Source of the DNA: Saprospiraceae bacterium
Lineage (GTDB): Bacteria > Bacteroidota > Bacteroidia > Chitinophagales > Saprospiraceae
Length of the DNA stretch: 13,616 nt
NCBI GenBank assembly: GCA_016714985.1
Contig: JADKBS010000063.1
Coordinates: forward strand, 1-13,616
Reading direction: 5' to 3'
Under the pieces are notes generated by a model. It saw nothing but the letters and a program-made list of their open reading frames with translations. It was not told the origin of the DNA and ran no database searches. Positions 1 to 8,934 of the stretch are shown here, in pieces (within the stretch, counting starts at the first letter, position 1; every line of letters starts with the position of its first letter). The position numbers and the translations under genes were made by a program.

Positions 1-2169
1 GCCCATTCCATGCCTCCGCTGGGGGTCGTTGGTCTCAAGCAGTTCGCCATAGCCCGGTTCCAAATACGAAAGTTGAAATCGGTGGCACCCTCCAACAGCC
101 CGCTGCCCCGGAAGCCGTCGTTGGAGCCATTGCCGTCAGGCGTAAAGGCATTAGGCAGGAAATAGCGTACCTCAGGTATCACGTCCAGTAGTTTCTGGAT
201 GGTATCGGTGCAGCCGCTTTCATGGAACACCACCAACTGCACGACCTGCAAGCCCGTGTCGGGGAAGGTGTGCTCCGGGTTCTGACTAATGGAAATTCCT
301 GAGGTGCCGAACGTCCAGCGCCAATTTTAGCATCAGCGGACTGGTCGGTGAACTGGGCGGTGGGTTGCAGGTTGCTGAGTTGTGTCGGCGTGTAGGTGAA
401 ATCGGCAATGGGGCTTGGGAGCACGGTTATTAGGTTGTTCCAAATGGTGTCTGTCTGACAGCCGAGCGGCGATATGACTTCGAGCGATACAGTATAAGTC
501 CCAATGTTTTCATAAACATAAGTCGGGCTGATTTCATCGCTGGTGCCGCCATCGCCAAAGTCCCAATTCAGGGTATAGCTCTCGTCAATCGGGACGGAAA
601 GGTTGTCGAAAGTGATGCTGGCGGGTACGCAGCCGATGAACTCGCTGGGCGCAACCACCAGAAGTTCGGGTATGGGGTAATAGGGCAGTGGCTCAGAAGC
701 CAGGCCCGTACAACCGTTGGTGTCCCTGACCACAAGCTGGACGTTGAAATTGCCGGGTATCAGATAGGTATGAAACGGGTTGGGGTCTTGGGACTGCTTA
801 TTGTCGCCAAAATCCCAATCCCAGGAGACGATGCTGCCCGGCCCCGCTCCCGCCACAGTCAGGTCAGTAAAGCTGACGGGGCCGGCATTGCAGGTATCAT
901 AGACAAACTCAAAGGAAGGGTCAATGCCGGGGTAAACGTTTACCTCGATAAAGGCAGTGTCAGCGCATTGGACGGCATTGGGGTTCAACAGAAGCCTACC
1001 GTAATAAGTACCGAGGCCAGGGAAATTGACAGTTGGGTTCCAATCGTTGAAGACCTCCGTGGTGCCATTGATATCGAACTCCCATCGGAATTCACTGATG
1101 AACTGCTGCCTGCTCTCCTTGCTGAACAACACTGCGTTTTCGCCGCAGGCGTCCACCACATAGTATTGCTGGCCATGAGCGCGACCGTATCGGTTTCCTC
1201 AATATCGGCCAGCACGGTCGGGTCGCACGAGGCTACGTTGAACTGGAAATCCCGAAAGGGTGTGGCTCAACAAGACGCCATTGCGGTATTCGCTCACGCA
1301 TACACCCACCACGTACTGCCCCTGCGCAAATGGCACTCCAGTCATAAAACCCGTGTTGGCATCAATGAAAAGCGGCGGGGATGCCAATAGTGGATTGCTG
1401 AAACTATATACCGTCCCGAAGTTCACCGGGTTGAAAGGGGGAGGCATATCGGGGTTTGGGGCCACACCATTTGGGGCATCGAAGTTGATTTCGTCATTTC
1501 CGCCACCATTCAACGAAGTGCAGAGTTCATAGACCAAGACATCGCCATCGGGGTCAGTTGCAGCATGGTTGAAGTCAATCGGCTCATTGGTGCAAATGGC
1601 AATCGGCGGGAAGAGGTCGAAAGTCGGGCTGCTATTGCAAAACTCCTGGGCTTTTGCCGTTAGTTCCATGTAATAGGTAGCACCGGTAGCGCCAGGGTCG
1701 TTGAGGTTGGTGATGGAGCCATTGCAGCAGCGCTGATAGACGATGCGGTAGCTTTCGTTGGAAATGGGCAGATCGAGGTCGAAAATGTAAACGCCTTCCT
1801 GTACGCATACATTGGGTGGCACTACGAGGCACGGGTTGCTGAGGTTCGGCAAAATCCTGGTAATCGTGGGGTTCTGGATGGATATTACATCAAATGGGTT
1901 ATTAGAGTTACCCCTGTAAATGGTAATAGTGGCGGGAAATGGGGCATTATTGCCGCCGTCACCATCGAAAGGCGCCGGCACGCCGCTGGCAATCAACCGT
2001 CCCGTGGTAAATTTTCATGGTGAAGGTGTAATTACCGTTACCGTTGCACACATAGCTGATGGTGCCGCCGATGATATGTGCGGCCTGCATGGGCATCAGA
2101 AGTGCCATCAGTGCCACTACCGTCAGTGCCGCTTTTTTTGAGACTACTTAGTTTTGCCATACTTTTCAT
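1..2169 (-). CDS. Secreted PKD-repeat protein with T9SS/gliding-type C-terminal domain (partial, frameshifted)
   Basis: Probable large surface or extracellular protein exported by Sec and then the type IX system. From ATG at 2169 it reads a signal peptide (MKSMAKLSSLKK, a hydrophobic stretch, then QAAHIIGG), then an N-terminal region that includes a calcium-binding-like ATDPDGD motif. Three PKD-like units follow: WDWDFGD (about 830-800), NWDFGDG (about 575-555) and a third near 330-420. The end reads YFLPNAFTPDGNGSNDGF (about 160-100), the start of the CHU_C/gliding-motility C-terminal domain that serves as a type B T9SS signal. Its last part lies beyond the window. The frame changes at least near 2120-2130 (an A run), 2005-2015, 1160-1220, 320-330 and 40-50; each piece joins smoothly in sense, so one original gene is likely. 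ATG at 2160 is an alternative start. The role is unknown; adhesion or polymer binding is typical of such proteins. Family assignment is firm; continuity of the frame is not. Confidence 0.85.
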
Positions 2170-2365
2170 TTTGAAAAGCTGTATTTTGTTCGTTAGAGAC
2201 AAGCTTCGCTTTCATTTCGGTGAACTGACGTAGGCGGCTGATTTCTGTTTTCGTTCGTAAAATCTCAATCTTGTCCCGTTCATTAGGAACAGTTGTCCGC
2301 TTAATTCGTTTAGCCAATGTAGTCTGCCCGTTCAAGGTCACAAACGACAACATTGTTAGTTTCAT
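2144..2365 (-). CDS. Possible small charged protein ORF overlapping the start of the PKD gene
   Basis: Intact 73-codon ORF just upstream of, and overlapping by about 26 bp, the start of the PKD-protein gene on the same strand. An AAGG stretch a few bases before its ATG could serve as a ribosome site. The product is rich in Lys, Arg, Glu and Thr, lacks Cys, has no signal peptide, and its middle (about residues 30-55) has spaced Ile/Leu that could form a short helix or coil. I recognise no family. It may equally be the transcribed leader of the PKD gene that happens to be open. The overlapping stop and start could couple translation if it is real. Confidence 0.22.
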   Translation of the reverse strand: MKLTMLSFVTLNGQTTLAKRIKRTTVPNERDKIEILRTKTEISRLRQFTEMKAKLVSNEQNTAFQNEKYGKTK

Positions 2366-2647
2366 TACCTTACTTCCACAAAGGAGTGGGTAAACAGTTG
2401 TTCAAGAGGTTGGTAGTGAAAAATTGTACAAACTAGCACTTTTCCTAGTAATTTGAAATCGGTTGCCAACATAGACCGGAAAAACTGCCAAGATAGGCAA
2501 GAATTTTCTGGATTTTTGTCTGCAACTTAGCGAACCGTGTAGGATTTGTGTCAATCAACCTACATCCCCTAAAATCACCGGTAGCAGTTTGGCGTTTGTT
2601 AATGAGTTTCTAACGCAATACCCCCACCTACCATAACCTAAAAACTC
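2366..2647. other. Divergent AT-rich intergenic region
   Basis: About 280 bp between the minus-strand small ORF/PKD gene and the plus-strand YrdC-like gene. No plausible reading frame was seen on either strand. It should hold promoters for both directions; the only good candidate I can see is on the plus strand (2515-2548). No clear inverted repeat or RNA element was recognised. Confidence 0.5.
2515..2548 (+). promoter_or_regulatory. Candidate Bacteroidota-type promoter for the YrdC-like gene
   Basis: TTTG at 2515-2518 is followed, 21 bases later, by TAGGATTTG at 2540-2548. The Bacteroidota housekeeping consensus is TTTG, 19-21 bases, then TAnnTTTG; here the second element has one extra base between TA and TTTG. 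It would start transcription near 2555, about 90 bases before the first ATG of the YrdC-like gene. This is a sequence match only. Confidence 0.35.
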
Positions 2648-3248
2648 ATGCTAACTTTTACTAGCCAGCGTACACGCATGGTTCAAAACTACCAACTAGA
2701 ACCCATACTTGAAACGCTTGAGAACGGGGGGCTAATGCTCTTCCCCACAGACACCATTTGGGGCATCGGCTGCGATGCCACCAACCCCGTGGCGGTGGCC
2801 CGCATCCGTGCGCTGCGCCAATTGCCACTAGAACAGCCGATCGTGCTCTTGGCCGACTCTGTCGCCATGCTCAAAAATCACGTGGCACATATCCATCCAC
2901 GGGTGGAAACCCTGTTGAACTTCCACACCAGGCCGCTGACCATCATCTATGACCAAGCCATCGGCCTGCCAACCGCTGCCACCGCCAGTGATGGCAGCGT
3001 TGCTATAAGGGTTCCTCGTGACAAGTTCTGCCTAGAAATCATCGAATCGCTGGGCAGGCCCATCGTCGCAACGGCAGCTTGCATCGCCAACCAACCCTAC
3101 CCCAAGCATTTTGGTGAAATCAGTTCCGCCATCATCGAAGGGATTGACTACGTAGTGAGGTACCGCCAAATGGACAAAGACATGGCCGAACCCTCCGTGG
3201 TGGCTTCGCATCGGTGAAGACGAAGAACTTGAATTCTTGCGGGAGTGA
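2648..3248 (+). CDS. Sua5/YciO/YrdC (TsaC-like) protein with altered motifs
   Basis: Family members make threonylcarbamoyl-AMP from threonine, bicarbonate and ATP for the t6A37 modification of tRNA; YciO-type relatives have less certain roles. About 190-200 residues, single YrdC domain: ENGGLMLFPTDTIWGIGCDA near the N-terminus, RPLTIIY in the middle, DGSVAIRVPRDKFC, then GRPIVATAACIANQPYPKHF, and RYRQMDKDMAEPSVV near the end. The open frame stops at 3217, but one base shift gives the expected tail IGEDEELEFLRE and a stop at 3248. ATG at 2678 (MVQNYQLEP) is an alternative start and fits the family better. Oddity: the usual KxR motif (LKQR) reads LRQL, and the usual SAN motif reads AAC. These are substitutions, not indels, so the protein may be inactive as a TsaC or may have another role. 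murQ follows on the same strand after about 105 bp. Confidence 0.8.
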
Positions 3249-3258
3249 AGGCTCAAAC

Positions 3259-3348
3259 TTCATTGCTTCATTGTTATATTGTCATGCTCATTGTTTCATT
3301 GTTGGGGGCTGTACAACCTTGATGAAGCCATGAAACCATGAAACCATG
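3259..3348. repeat. Short repeats and imperfect inverted repeat upstream of murQ
   Basis: TTCATTG occurs at 3259-3265, 3267-3273 and 3295-3301, with the related CTCATTG at 3287-3293. CCATGAAA is then repeated twice plus CCATG at 3328-3348. GTTTCATTG (3293-3301) and CCATGAAAC (3328-3336) pair with one mismatch, so a weak hairpin is possible just before the murQ start at 3354. This could be a slippage-prone leader, a fragment of a dispersed repeat, or chance. Confidence 0.45.
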
Positions 3349-3353
3349 TACCA

Positions 3354-3866
3354 ATGGATAAGATAACCGAAAGCCCGTCCCGCTACCGTCATCTTGAAAA
3401 GATGACCCTGTCCCAGTTACTCAAAACCTCAGCAACGAGGACAAAACCGTGCCTGTTGGCGGTGGAGGCGTTGCCCGCCATTGAGCGATTGGTGGTGGCA
3501 TCCTGCCGTAGCAATGGCATCGCCACTGGCTGCATCACCTGCAACCCCAACAGCCCGCTCGCCTTTGCCGCCGACTATCCGGTAGAGGTGGTTGTGGGGC
3601 CGGAGTTCGTGACGGCCAGCACCCGCATGAAGGCCGGAACCGCCCAAAAGTTGGCACGGAACATGGTGTCCACCAGCCTGATGATTCAACTTGGCAGGGT
3701 CGTGGACAACCGCATGGTGGACATGCAACTCACCAACGACAAGCTCCTTGACCGGGGAACCATGATGGTCGTACAGGATACGGGGTTGGATTACGAGGCC
3801 GCCCAGCAACTGCTACGGACTAATGGTAGCGTACGCAAAGCAGTCGATGCCTTCAGGGGCAGGTAG
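3354..3866 (+). pseudogene. murQ: MurQ, N-acetylmuramic acid 6-phosphate etherase, with central deletion
   Basis: MurQ cleaves the D-lactyl ether of MurNAc 6-phosphate in cell-wall recycling. The N-terminus (ESPSRYRHLEKMTLSQLL) and the C-terminal half (ATGCITCNPNSPLA, VVGPEFVTASTRMKAGTAQK, MVDMQLTNDKLLDRGT, LLRTNGSVRKAVDAFR) are clear MurQ. The open product is only 170 residues against about 270-300 for the family. About 100 residues are missing between residues 46 and 52 (nt 3489-3510): the glycine-rich SIS core (GAGTSGRLG) and the segments holding the two glutamates of E. coli MurQ, Glu83 and Glu114. The frame is kept across the join. A small compensating double frame change lies near 3430-3465, where the other frame reads SNEDKTVP, the expected family sequence. 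An enzyme from this sequence should be inactive; an assembly deletion is an equal explanation. The start at 3354 gives the expected N-terminus. Confidence 0.8.
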
Positions 3867-3998
3867 GAAACCCAATTTTTGCCATAATCAGGACGTTCTC
3901 TAAACCAAATCCTGTCAATTGCATTTTTTTTAGTTAATTTGGCAAACCAAACAACCGCACCTGTTGAGATAAGCCCACTTTACAGACACACTTTTGCT

Positions 3999-5478
3999 AT
4001 GAAAAAATGCCTTACGTTACCTGCTTTGGCTCGTCTTGCCCTTTAGCACGCATACTGGGCTGCTTCGCAAACAGTCACGGTGTCCGAGCCTTTGGTACTT
4101 CAGGGACGAAGCTCGTACGACATCTTTGGCGACCAGCGTGGGAACGTGCTTCTGCTCAGGAACAAGACAACCTCCTTCCAAGTACAGGGTTTCGATGCAA
4201 ACCTGAACCTGAGCTGGGAGAAAGAACTTGAACTCGACCGAAAGACACCCCCCAATGGAGGCCGTGGTGCAGGCCCAAGGTGGTGGCTTTAACCTCATTT
4301 ACCAGTTTTCGCCAAAAACTCTTGCCCGTCCTCAAGATACACCGCTATAGCCCAGCCGCCAACCTGATTGACTCCGTGACCATCAAGCGCTTCGACCAAT
4401 CGTTTTTCTCCCCCAAGTTTCGAGGTCGAATTCTCTGAAGACAAAAACATCGCCCTGATTTGGTACATACGGGAGCAGACACAAATCAACGCCCTAGCCC
4501 TCCGACATGCATCGATGAAACTGCTTTGGGAAAACTTTTTGTTCCTGAGAACATGGTACTCTACTGGGATTTCCAACAAGCCGTTGTGGACAACGATGGC
4601 AATATGTACTTCATCCTGAACAAGGAGAATTTCGGCGGCCGAAAACGGACACATTTTTTTGAAATCCTGGATTTCGGGCCAAGTACCGACAGTGTGCTGC
4701 GCCGCTATACCATACCCATGCAGGACTTCCTCACCTACGATGTGAAGTTTGCCTACGACAACCTTCAGCACGCCCTAAAGGCGGGTGGTTTTATTCCACC
4801 GACAACCCCAGCCGTGCCGAAGGGTTTTATTTCCTGAGCATGGAACAAGGGCAGCCCGATAGCACTGCCTTGCAATTCCATCCTTTTGAAGATGATTTTG
4901 TGGCCATCTTGAACGAGAAGGATCGTGGCAAAAACAAAGGGCTGCCAGAAGCCTCCGTCCAAAAAATCGTCATGCGCACCGACGGCGGCCTCATCCTGAT
5001 TGGCGAGCCAAACAAAAGATGATGCGGGAGCAGCCAACTCCAATTCTTACAGGCGCTCCGGCTTTATGACCCGCTCACCGACACTACTACGACGATGTGT
5101 TCCTCATCTCAATGCACCCAAATGGCCAGGTTCACTGGGAAGAATTTTTGGCGTAGAAAGCAATACTTTCACAGGACGACAAACGCCACCTGTGTATTTC
5201 GTCCTACTTCCTCGCCAAAACGCCCTCGGCGCTCCGCATTGTTTACAACGATGATATCAAACAGGAAACTCAAACACGAATACGTGGTGCGAGGCAATGG
5301 CAACTATGACCGCAACGCCGTCATGTCCACCGAGCGCAAGGAATTACAGCTACGCTTCCGGGACGCCGTGCAACTGGCGGCCTATGACTTCGTGGTTCGC
5401 GCGAGCGCCGGAATCTAGCTAAAATTGGTAAGGATTAGCTTTAAGGGGGAGAAAATGAAGCTGATAAAAGCGTTATAG
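3999..5478 (+). CDS. Secreted protein of unknown function, about 490 residues, frameshifted
   Basis: ATG at 3999 opens a signal peptide (MKKCLTLPAL and a hydrophobic run), apparently cut before QTVTVSEPLVLQG after a frame change near 4050. Joined frames then give a long soluble protein: SSYDIFGDQRGNVLLL, FDANLNLSWEKELEL (4100-4240), FNLIYQFSPKTL (4280-4320), YWDFQQAVVDNDGNMYFIL (4560-4615), MRTDGGLILIGE (4970-5005), DDVFLISMHPNGQVHWEE (5090-5145), YVVRGNGNYDRNAVMSTER (5280-5335), and a tail KLVRISFKGE to the TAG at 5478. Breaks are near 4050, 4245, 4320, 4420, 4490, 4795, 5010, 5070, 5150, 5275 and 5395. Repeated strand-turn patterns with DxxGN or DGG look like beta-propeller blades, but that is inference. 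No enzyme motif was recognised. The gene converges on the minus-strand cupin gene. Confidence 0.6.
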
Positions 5479-5501
5479 CGTATTACAGGAGCGGCTAAGC
5501 C

Positions 5502-5755
5502 TCACGCTGCCAACCCGCCACTCCAAAATCGCCTTTGGCTGGCTTCAACGAGGTACATAACAATATCGTGGGTTTCGCCCAATTTCATCGAAATATAGTC
5601 GCCTTGACCCATCCGCACGATGCGTGTCTCACCTTTTTCGTTGGTGATGTGGCATTCACCAACTGCCTTCCAAGAGCACAAAACTCTCCAGAATATCGTG
5701 GTGAACCCTCCGTCATTTTTAGGTCCGCTTTCGATATGTCGTATTTATTTTCCAA
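5502..5755 (-). CDS. Small cupin-domain protein at the end of the sensor-kinase operon
   Basis: Joined frames read HIESGPKNDGGF, then HDILESFVLLEG, then ECHITNEKGETRIVRMGQGDY, SMKLGETHDIV, and LKPAKAILEWRV. ESFVLLEG, GDY and the GETHDIV stretch are typical of a single small RmlC-like cupin (about 80-85 residues). Such a protein could sense a ligand or metal; cupins next to ECF sigma factors sometimes act as anti-sigma factors (ChrR type), so control of the neighbouring sigma factor is possible but unproven. The start is taken as TTG at 5755 (ENKY), 14 bp after the sigma-factor stop; no ATG fits. At least three frame changes occur. The stop is uncertain: 5502 if it ends RVAA, or 5473 in another frame, which would overlap the convergent gene by a few bases. 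Confidence 0.65.
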
Positions 5756-5768
5756 GGCAGTCTAAGTA

Positions 5769-6316
5769 TTAATTTTCACAAAAATAAGTACGCAGTTCCT
5801 TTAATGCCGAACGGGTACGGGATTTTACCGTCCCGAGCGGAATGCCAAAATTGTCGGCAATCTCCTGCTGGGTATAGCCGTCGAAATACATCCACTCGAT
5901 GACTTCCCACGACAAACGGGCGTCACTTTTGTACCGATTGCCCGAAGGCTAATGTCTCCACCAATTTGGATGGCAGACCGAGCCGTTTCGGGCCTACGGG
6001 GTGATCAGTTTTGGTTTTTGCGCTTTTAGGAAAAATACTTTTGACCGGGTAAAGTCAATGGCCGTATTACGGGCGACCGTGATGAGCCAGGTCGCAAACC
6101 GCACAATTAGCAGGGTCAAAACTGCCAATATTCTTCCCATTTTTAATGAAACAATCTTGCAAGGGTTGGCGCTATCCTCCTCATCTTTTGCAATACGGAC
6201 AATGACGCGGCTGGCATGGCAGCGTAGACGTCATACAAAGGCTGCAAAGGCGTTTTCGTCCCTTTTTGCAGTCCGGCGACCAAGCCCGTTTCGATGTCTG
6301 TTTGGACGAGATTCAT
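5769..6316 (-). CDS. ECF-type RNA polymerase sigma-70 factor
   Basis: Sigma factor that would direct RNA polymerase to a specific promoter set. Joined frames begin MNLVQTDIETGLVAGLQKGD and continue with VIVRIAKDEEDSANP, DCFIKMWKNIGSFDPA, TWLITVARNTAIDFTRSK (region 2, -10 recognition) and, at the C-terminus, EVIEWMYFDGYTQQEIADNF followed by GIPLGTVKSRTRSALKELR (region 4 helix-turn-helix), ending ELRTYFCEN at TAA 5769-5771. Length is about 180 residues, normal for the group. The ATG at 6316 fits the family start. Frame changes occur near 6240, 6150-6170, 5990-6020 and 5920. It lies 11 bp after the response-regulator stop and 14 bp before the cupin start, so co-transcription is very likely. Confidence 0.85.
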
Positions 6317-6326
6317 TCAGTCAAAA

Positions 6327-6945
6327 TTAAATAAACCCTACTTCCATACCATATTTTACCATGGCAGCAGTGTTTTTCACGCCAAATTTGGCTAATAAAT
6401 TCTTTCGGTAGCTATCAACGGTAGGCGGGCTGATAAAAAAGTTTCTCTGCGATTTCGTTGTTCGTCATGCCTTCGGCAATCAATGCCAGCACTTCTTTCT
6501 CACGGCGGGTCAAATCGGCAGTTCAGGCTGATTAGCTCGGGTCGTGCTATGGTTTGGGCGGCCTCCATACTCGTGTACATCCGGCCTCGATGCGCTGCCC
6601 CTGGCTACTGAAAGTTCCTCCCCATTGGCATTTTTCAGCAATGTACCCTGATGCGCCAGCGTCAATCATGCGGGTGATGCTAGCTTCTTTCCTTGAAAGT
6701 GCTGCTAAGTCAAGGATTTTTCAACTTCAGGGAAGCGCTCGCGCTTTTTACAAAGCTCCAATTCCGTCAAAGGTCAGACAGGTTGATGTCCACAGGCGCA
6801 ACGTCGGCTGGCTGTTTTTCAAAGCCTCCAAAGCTACGTAGCCATCGAAGCACTGCCCACAACCTGCACGTTGTCAGCGTTTGCGGAATTTGCCGGATAC
6901 CCGCTATGACCATTGGGTGGTCGTCTATGATGAATATTTTATCAT
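6327..6945 (-). CDS. LuxR/NarL-family response regulator
   Basis: Partner of the upstream sensor kinase and probable DNA-binding activator. The receiver domain starts at ATG 6945 with IFIIDDHPMVIAGIRQI (the acidic pair DD) and carries the phosphoacceptor Asp in VDINLSDL (about 6790-6768). SITRMIDAGASGY follows at 6677-6638. The output domain reads LTRREKEVLALIAEG, MTNNEIAEKL, then PTVDSYRKNLLAKFGVKN, a standard LuxR helix-turn-helix, ending MEVGFI at TAA 6327-6329. Length is about 206-215 residues, as usual. Frame changes are found near 6935, 6880, 6760, 6715, 6640, 6515 and 6430. Its ATG overlaps or abuts the kinase end, which suggests translational coupling. Confidence 0.88.
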
Positions 6946-8934
6946 GACCCCGAATTTTCACCTCGAACTCCACCCCCACGCTCATCCCCTTTCCCGGCGA
7001 AGAATGCATCCAACCACGCCCATCCATTAGCCTACCCGCGAGCGGATATTCATCAACCAACACCTTTGGCGAGTTCAATTGGTCGGTGTCCATGCCAATG
7101 CCATTGTCCTCCACGAGTGAGGTTTACCGGTCTTCGTCCCGGATAGGCTGCACGATGGCTTGGGTTGCGACAGCGTGTTTCCCGACATTGTTTAGGAGTT
7201 CTGCGCGGAAAACGATGACCTCCATCCTGCGTGATCATTGCTCCATCCCGAAGGACTAGAAATGCACTTTCAGAACCAGTGGAATGAGCCGTGTGGTCGC
7301 AGTAGTCTTCAGGGCGCATCCGCAGGCCAAGCGGACAAGCGCCTCCGGCATCATGTTCCGGGCGATGTGGCGCAAGCTCGCATATGGGGCGGTCCATATC
7401 ATCAATAACTTGGTTGGGCGAGGTGGCTGGGTTTCGGCTGAGTACCTGATTTCCTTTCATGGCGAAAGGTTTTGTTTGATGCCGGAAAGCATACCGCCGA
7501 GGCCGTCGTGAAGGTCACGGGCAAGGCGGGCACGCTCCTCTTCCTGACCCCGCATCACCGCAGAGGCGGTTCGAGCTCTTTTTCCTGTTCCAATTGTTTT
7601 GATGGTTTGAGCTTGAATGGTATTCTGCTGCGAAGCAAGCAACGCCTTGTTTTTGAAAACGCCATGCGAAAATATCACCAGCGACCAACAGCAAGCGAAG
7701 CAAACCCGTTCCAAAAATCAAGACCCGCTGGCGGTTACAACAAAGGGACTGTAGCTCCTTTTCTTGTTCAAGTCCTTGATTTTCTGCTCTTTAGCTTGAG
7801 TTTCATGCTTTACTTCGAGTTCCTGGACGGCATGGACAAGGGCGTTGCTTGTAATGGTATCTCGGATGTCTTGGGTATTCTTGGCGGTAAGCGTTCCATT
7901 TGGAAAATCACCATCTACGAGCGCCAAATCTGACAGGAAGAGCAATATGCTTGCCCGGTAGTCGTCCATGCCCATTTCTTCGGAGATGGCGAGGTTTACA
8001 GGCAGTAGTTCTTTGATTTTTGAGATCTTTTTTAAAGCCAAGGAAGGCCTATACCGTGGAGAGGTTCAAATCATTTTGCCGTAAGCTTCATTAACATTGG
8101 CTGTTTGCAAGCCCTCTTCGTAAAATTTGGTCGCCTTTTTGGGGTTTCCTTTTTTCATTTCCAAATCGGCAAGTATCCCCAAAATGAATTAGCAATCACG
8201 GCTGGGTAATCTGATTTTCGGCCATATTCAAGAGGCCAAGTTCAAACCATTTATATAGAAGCTTCTTCATTGCGGTTCAGCTGCCCAGAGTAGGAATTAC
8301 CGATATACTGGCGAAGAAACAGCGCAAGATGCCTCGTCGCCGATTTCCTTGGCCTTCCTCAAAAACTCCGCTCTGCGTATTCTTTTCCTTTTTCTCGCAA
8401 AGCTTCAGGCCATTGCAGATGATGGCAATGTTGTTTGTGACCACCACCGGGAAATGGGGCGGTACGGATGCCGATTTCATGGCTTCCAACGCCTTGTCAT
8501 AGTATTCGATAGCCAACCAGAGAGTGCCCCTTTGGTTCGGGCATTTGCCCACCCGGGTTGTAGGCAGCCACTTTTCCTTTGCCAATTCAGGCTTGTCGCA
8601 CAGTGGAATCGTGGAAGGTCGGAGCGATGGCTTCGTCGTATTTTCGAGGTTGTAGATTGGCATTTGCCTTGTTGATGCGGCAGCGGACGATGCCTTTTTC
8701 AAACTTGATTCTTTCGGCCAAATCCAATGCCTGCTGTAAATATAGTAGCGAGCTATCGGCATTGCGTTCGGTGTAGAGTTTTCCTGCTTCCATCAGCACC
8801 CATACTTTGGCGGTATCTGATGTCGTGGTTTTGTAAATATCCAAAAAGCTGTCCCGCTTTTGCTCGGTCTGAGCACCTAAGCTGCCAAGAAATACCGGCA
8901 GGCTCAACAGGAAGGAAATATTTTTCAATTTCAT
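6942..8934 (-). CDS. TPR-containing sensor histidine kinase (HisKA_3/HATPase_c)
   Basis: Membrane sensor kinase for the adjacent LuxR regulator. ATG at 8934 opens a signal peptide (MKLKNISFLLSLPVFLGSLG). The periplasmic part (about 8850-7850) shows TPR-like helices, e.g. AGKLYTERNADSSLLYLQQA and LWLAIEYYDKALEAMKSA. A charged coil (QAKEQKIKDLNKKR, about 7775-7740) leads to one membrane segment (LILGTGLLRLLLVAGDIF, about 7720-7670). The cytoplasmic part has the H-box EEERARLARDLHDGLGG, with the phosphorylatable His at 7508-7510, then an N-box ELLNNV.KHA (about 7200) and the ATP lid VEDNGIGMDTDQ (about 7114-7080) and SSPGKGMSVGVEFEV. About 640-660 residues, the usual size for this Bacteroidota class. 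Many frame changes (for example near 8640, 8290, 8050, 7730, 7600, 7460, 7260, 7060). The exact stop is uncertain, 6942-6960. The TPR part may sense through a partner protein rather than a small ligand. Confidence 0.85.

Noticed and set aside
770..1390. 206-codon plus-strand ORF opposite the PKD gene
   Set aside because: It lies antisense to clear PKD-domain coding sequence and its translation shows no family features.
3233..3360. CRISPR-like array in the repeated tract before murQ
   Set aside because: The units are 7-8 bases, adjacent or irregularly spaced, with no spacers of constant length.
3429..3809. 126-codon minus-strand ORF opposite murQ
   Set aside because: It is antisense to unmistakable MurQ sequence and is His/Gly-rich without any domain pattern.
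3925..3960. Possible terminator after murQ (TTTGG/CCAAA around CAAA near 3939-3952)
   Set aside because: The stem is only five base pairs and AT-rich, with no T run after it.
4295..4771. 158-codon minus-strand ORF
   Set aside because: It is antisense to the secreted unknown protein, whose plus-strand frames join into a coherent sequence; no family signal was seen on the minus strand.
7472..7933. 153-codon plus-strand ORF opposite the sensor kinase
   Set aside because: The minus strand carries the H-box, membrane segment and coil of the kinase here, so this is a shadow.
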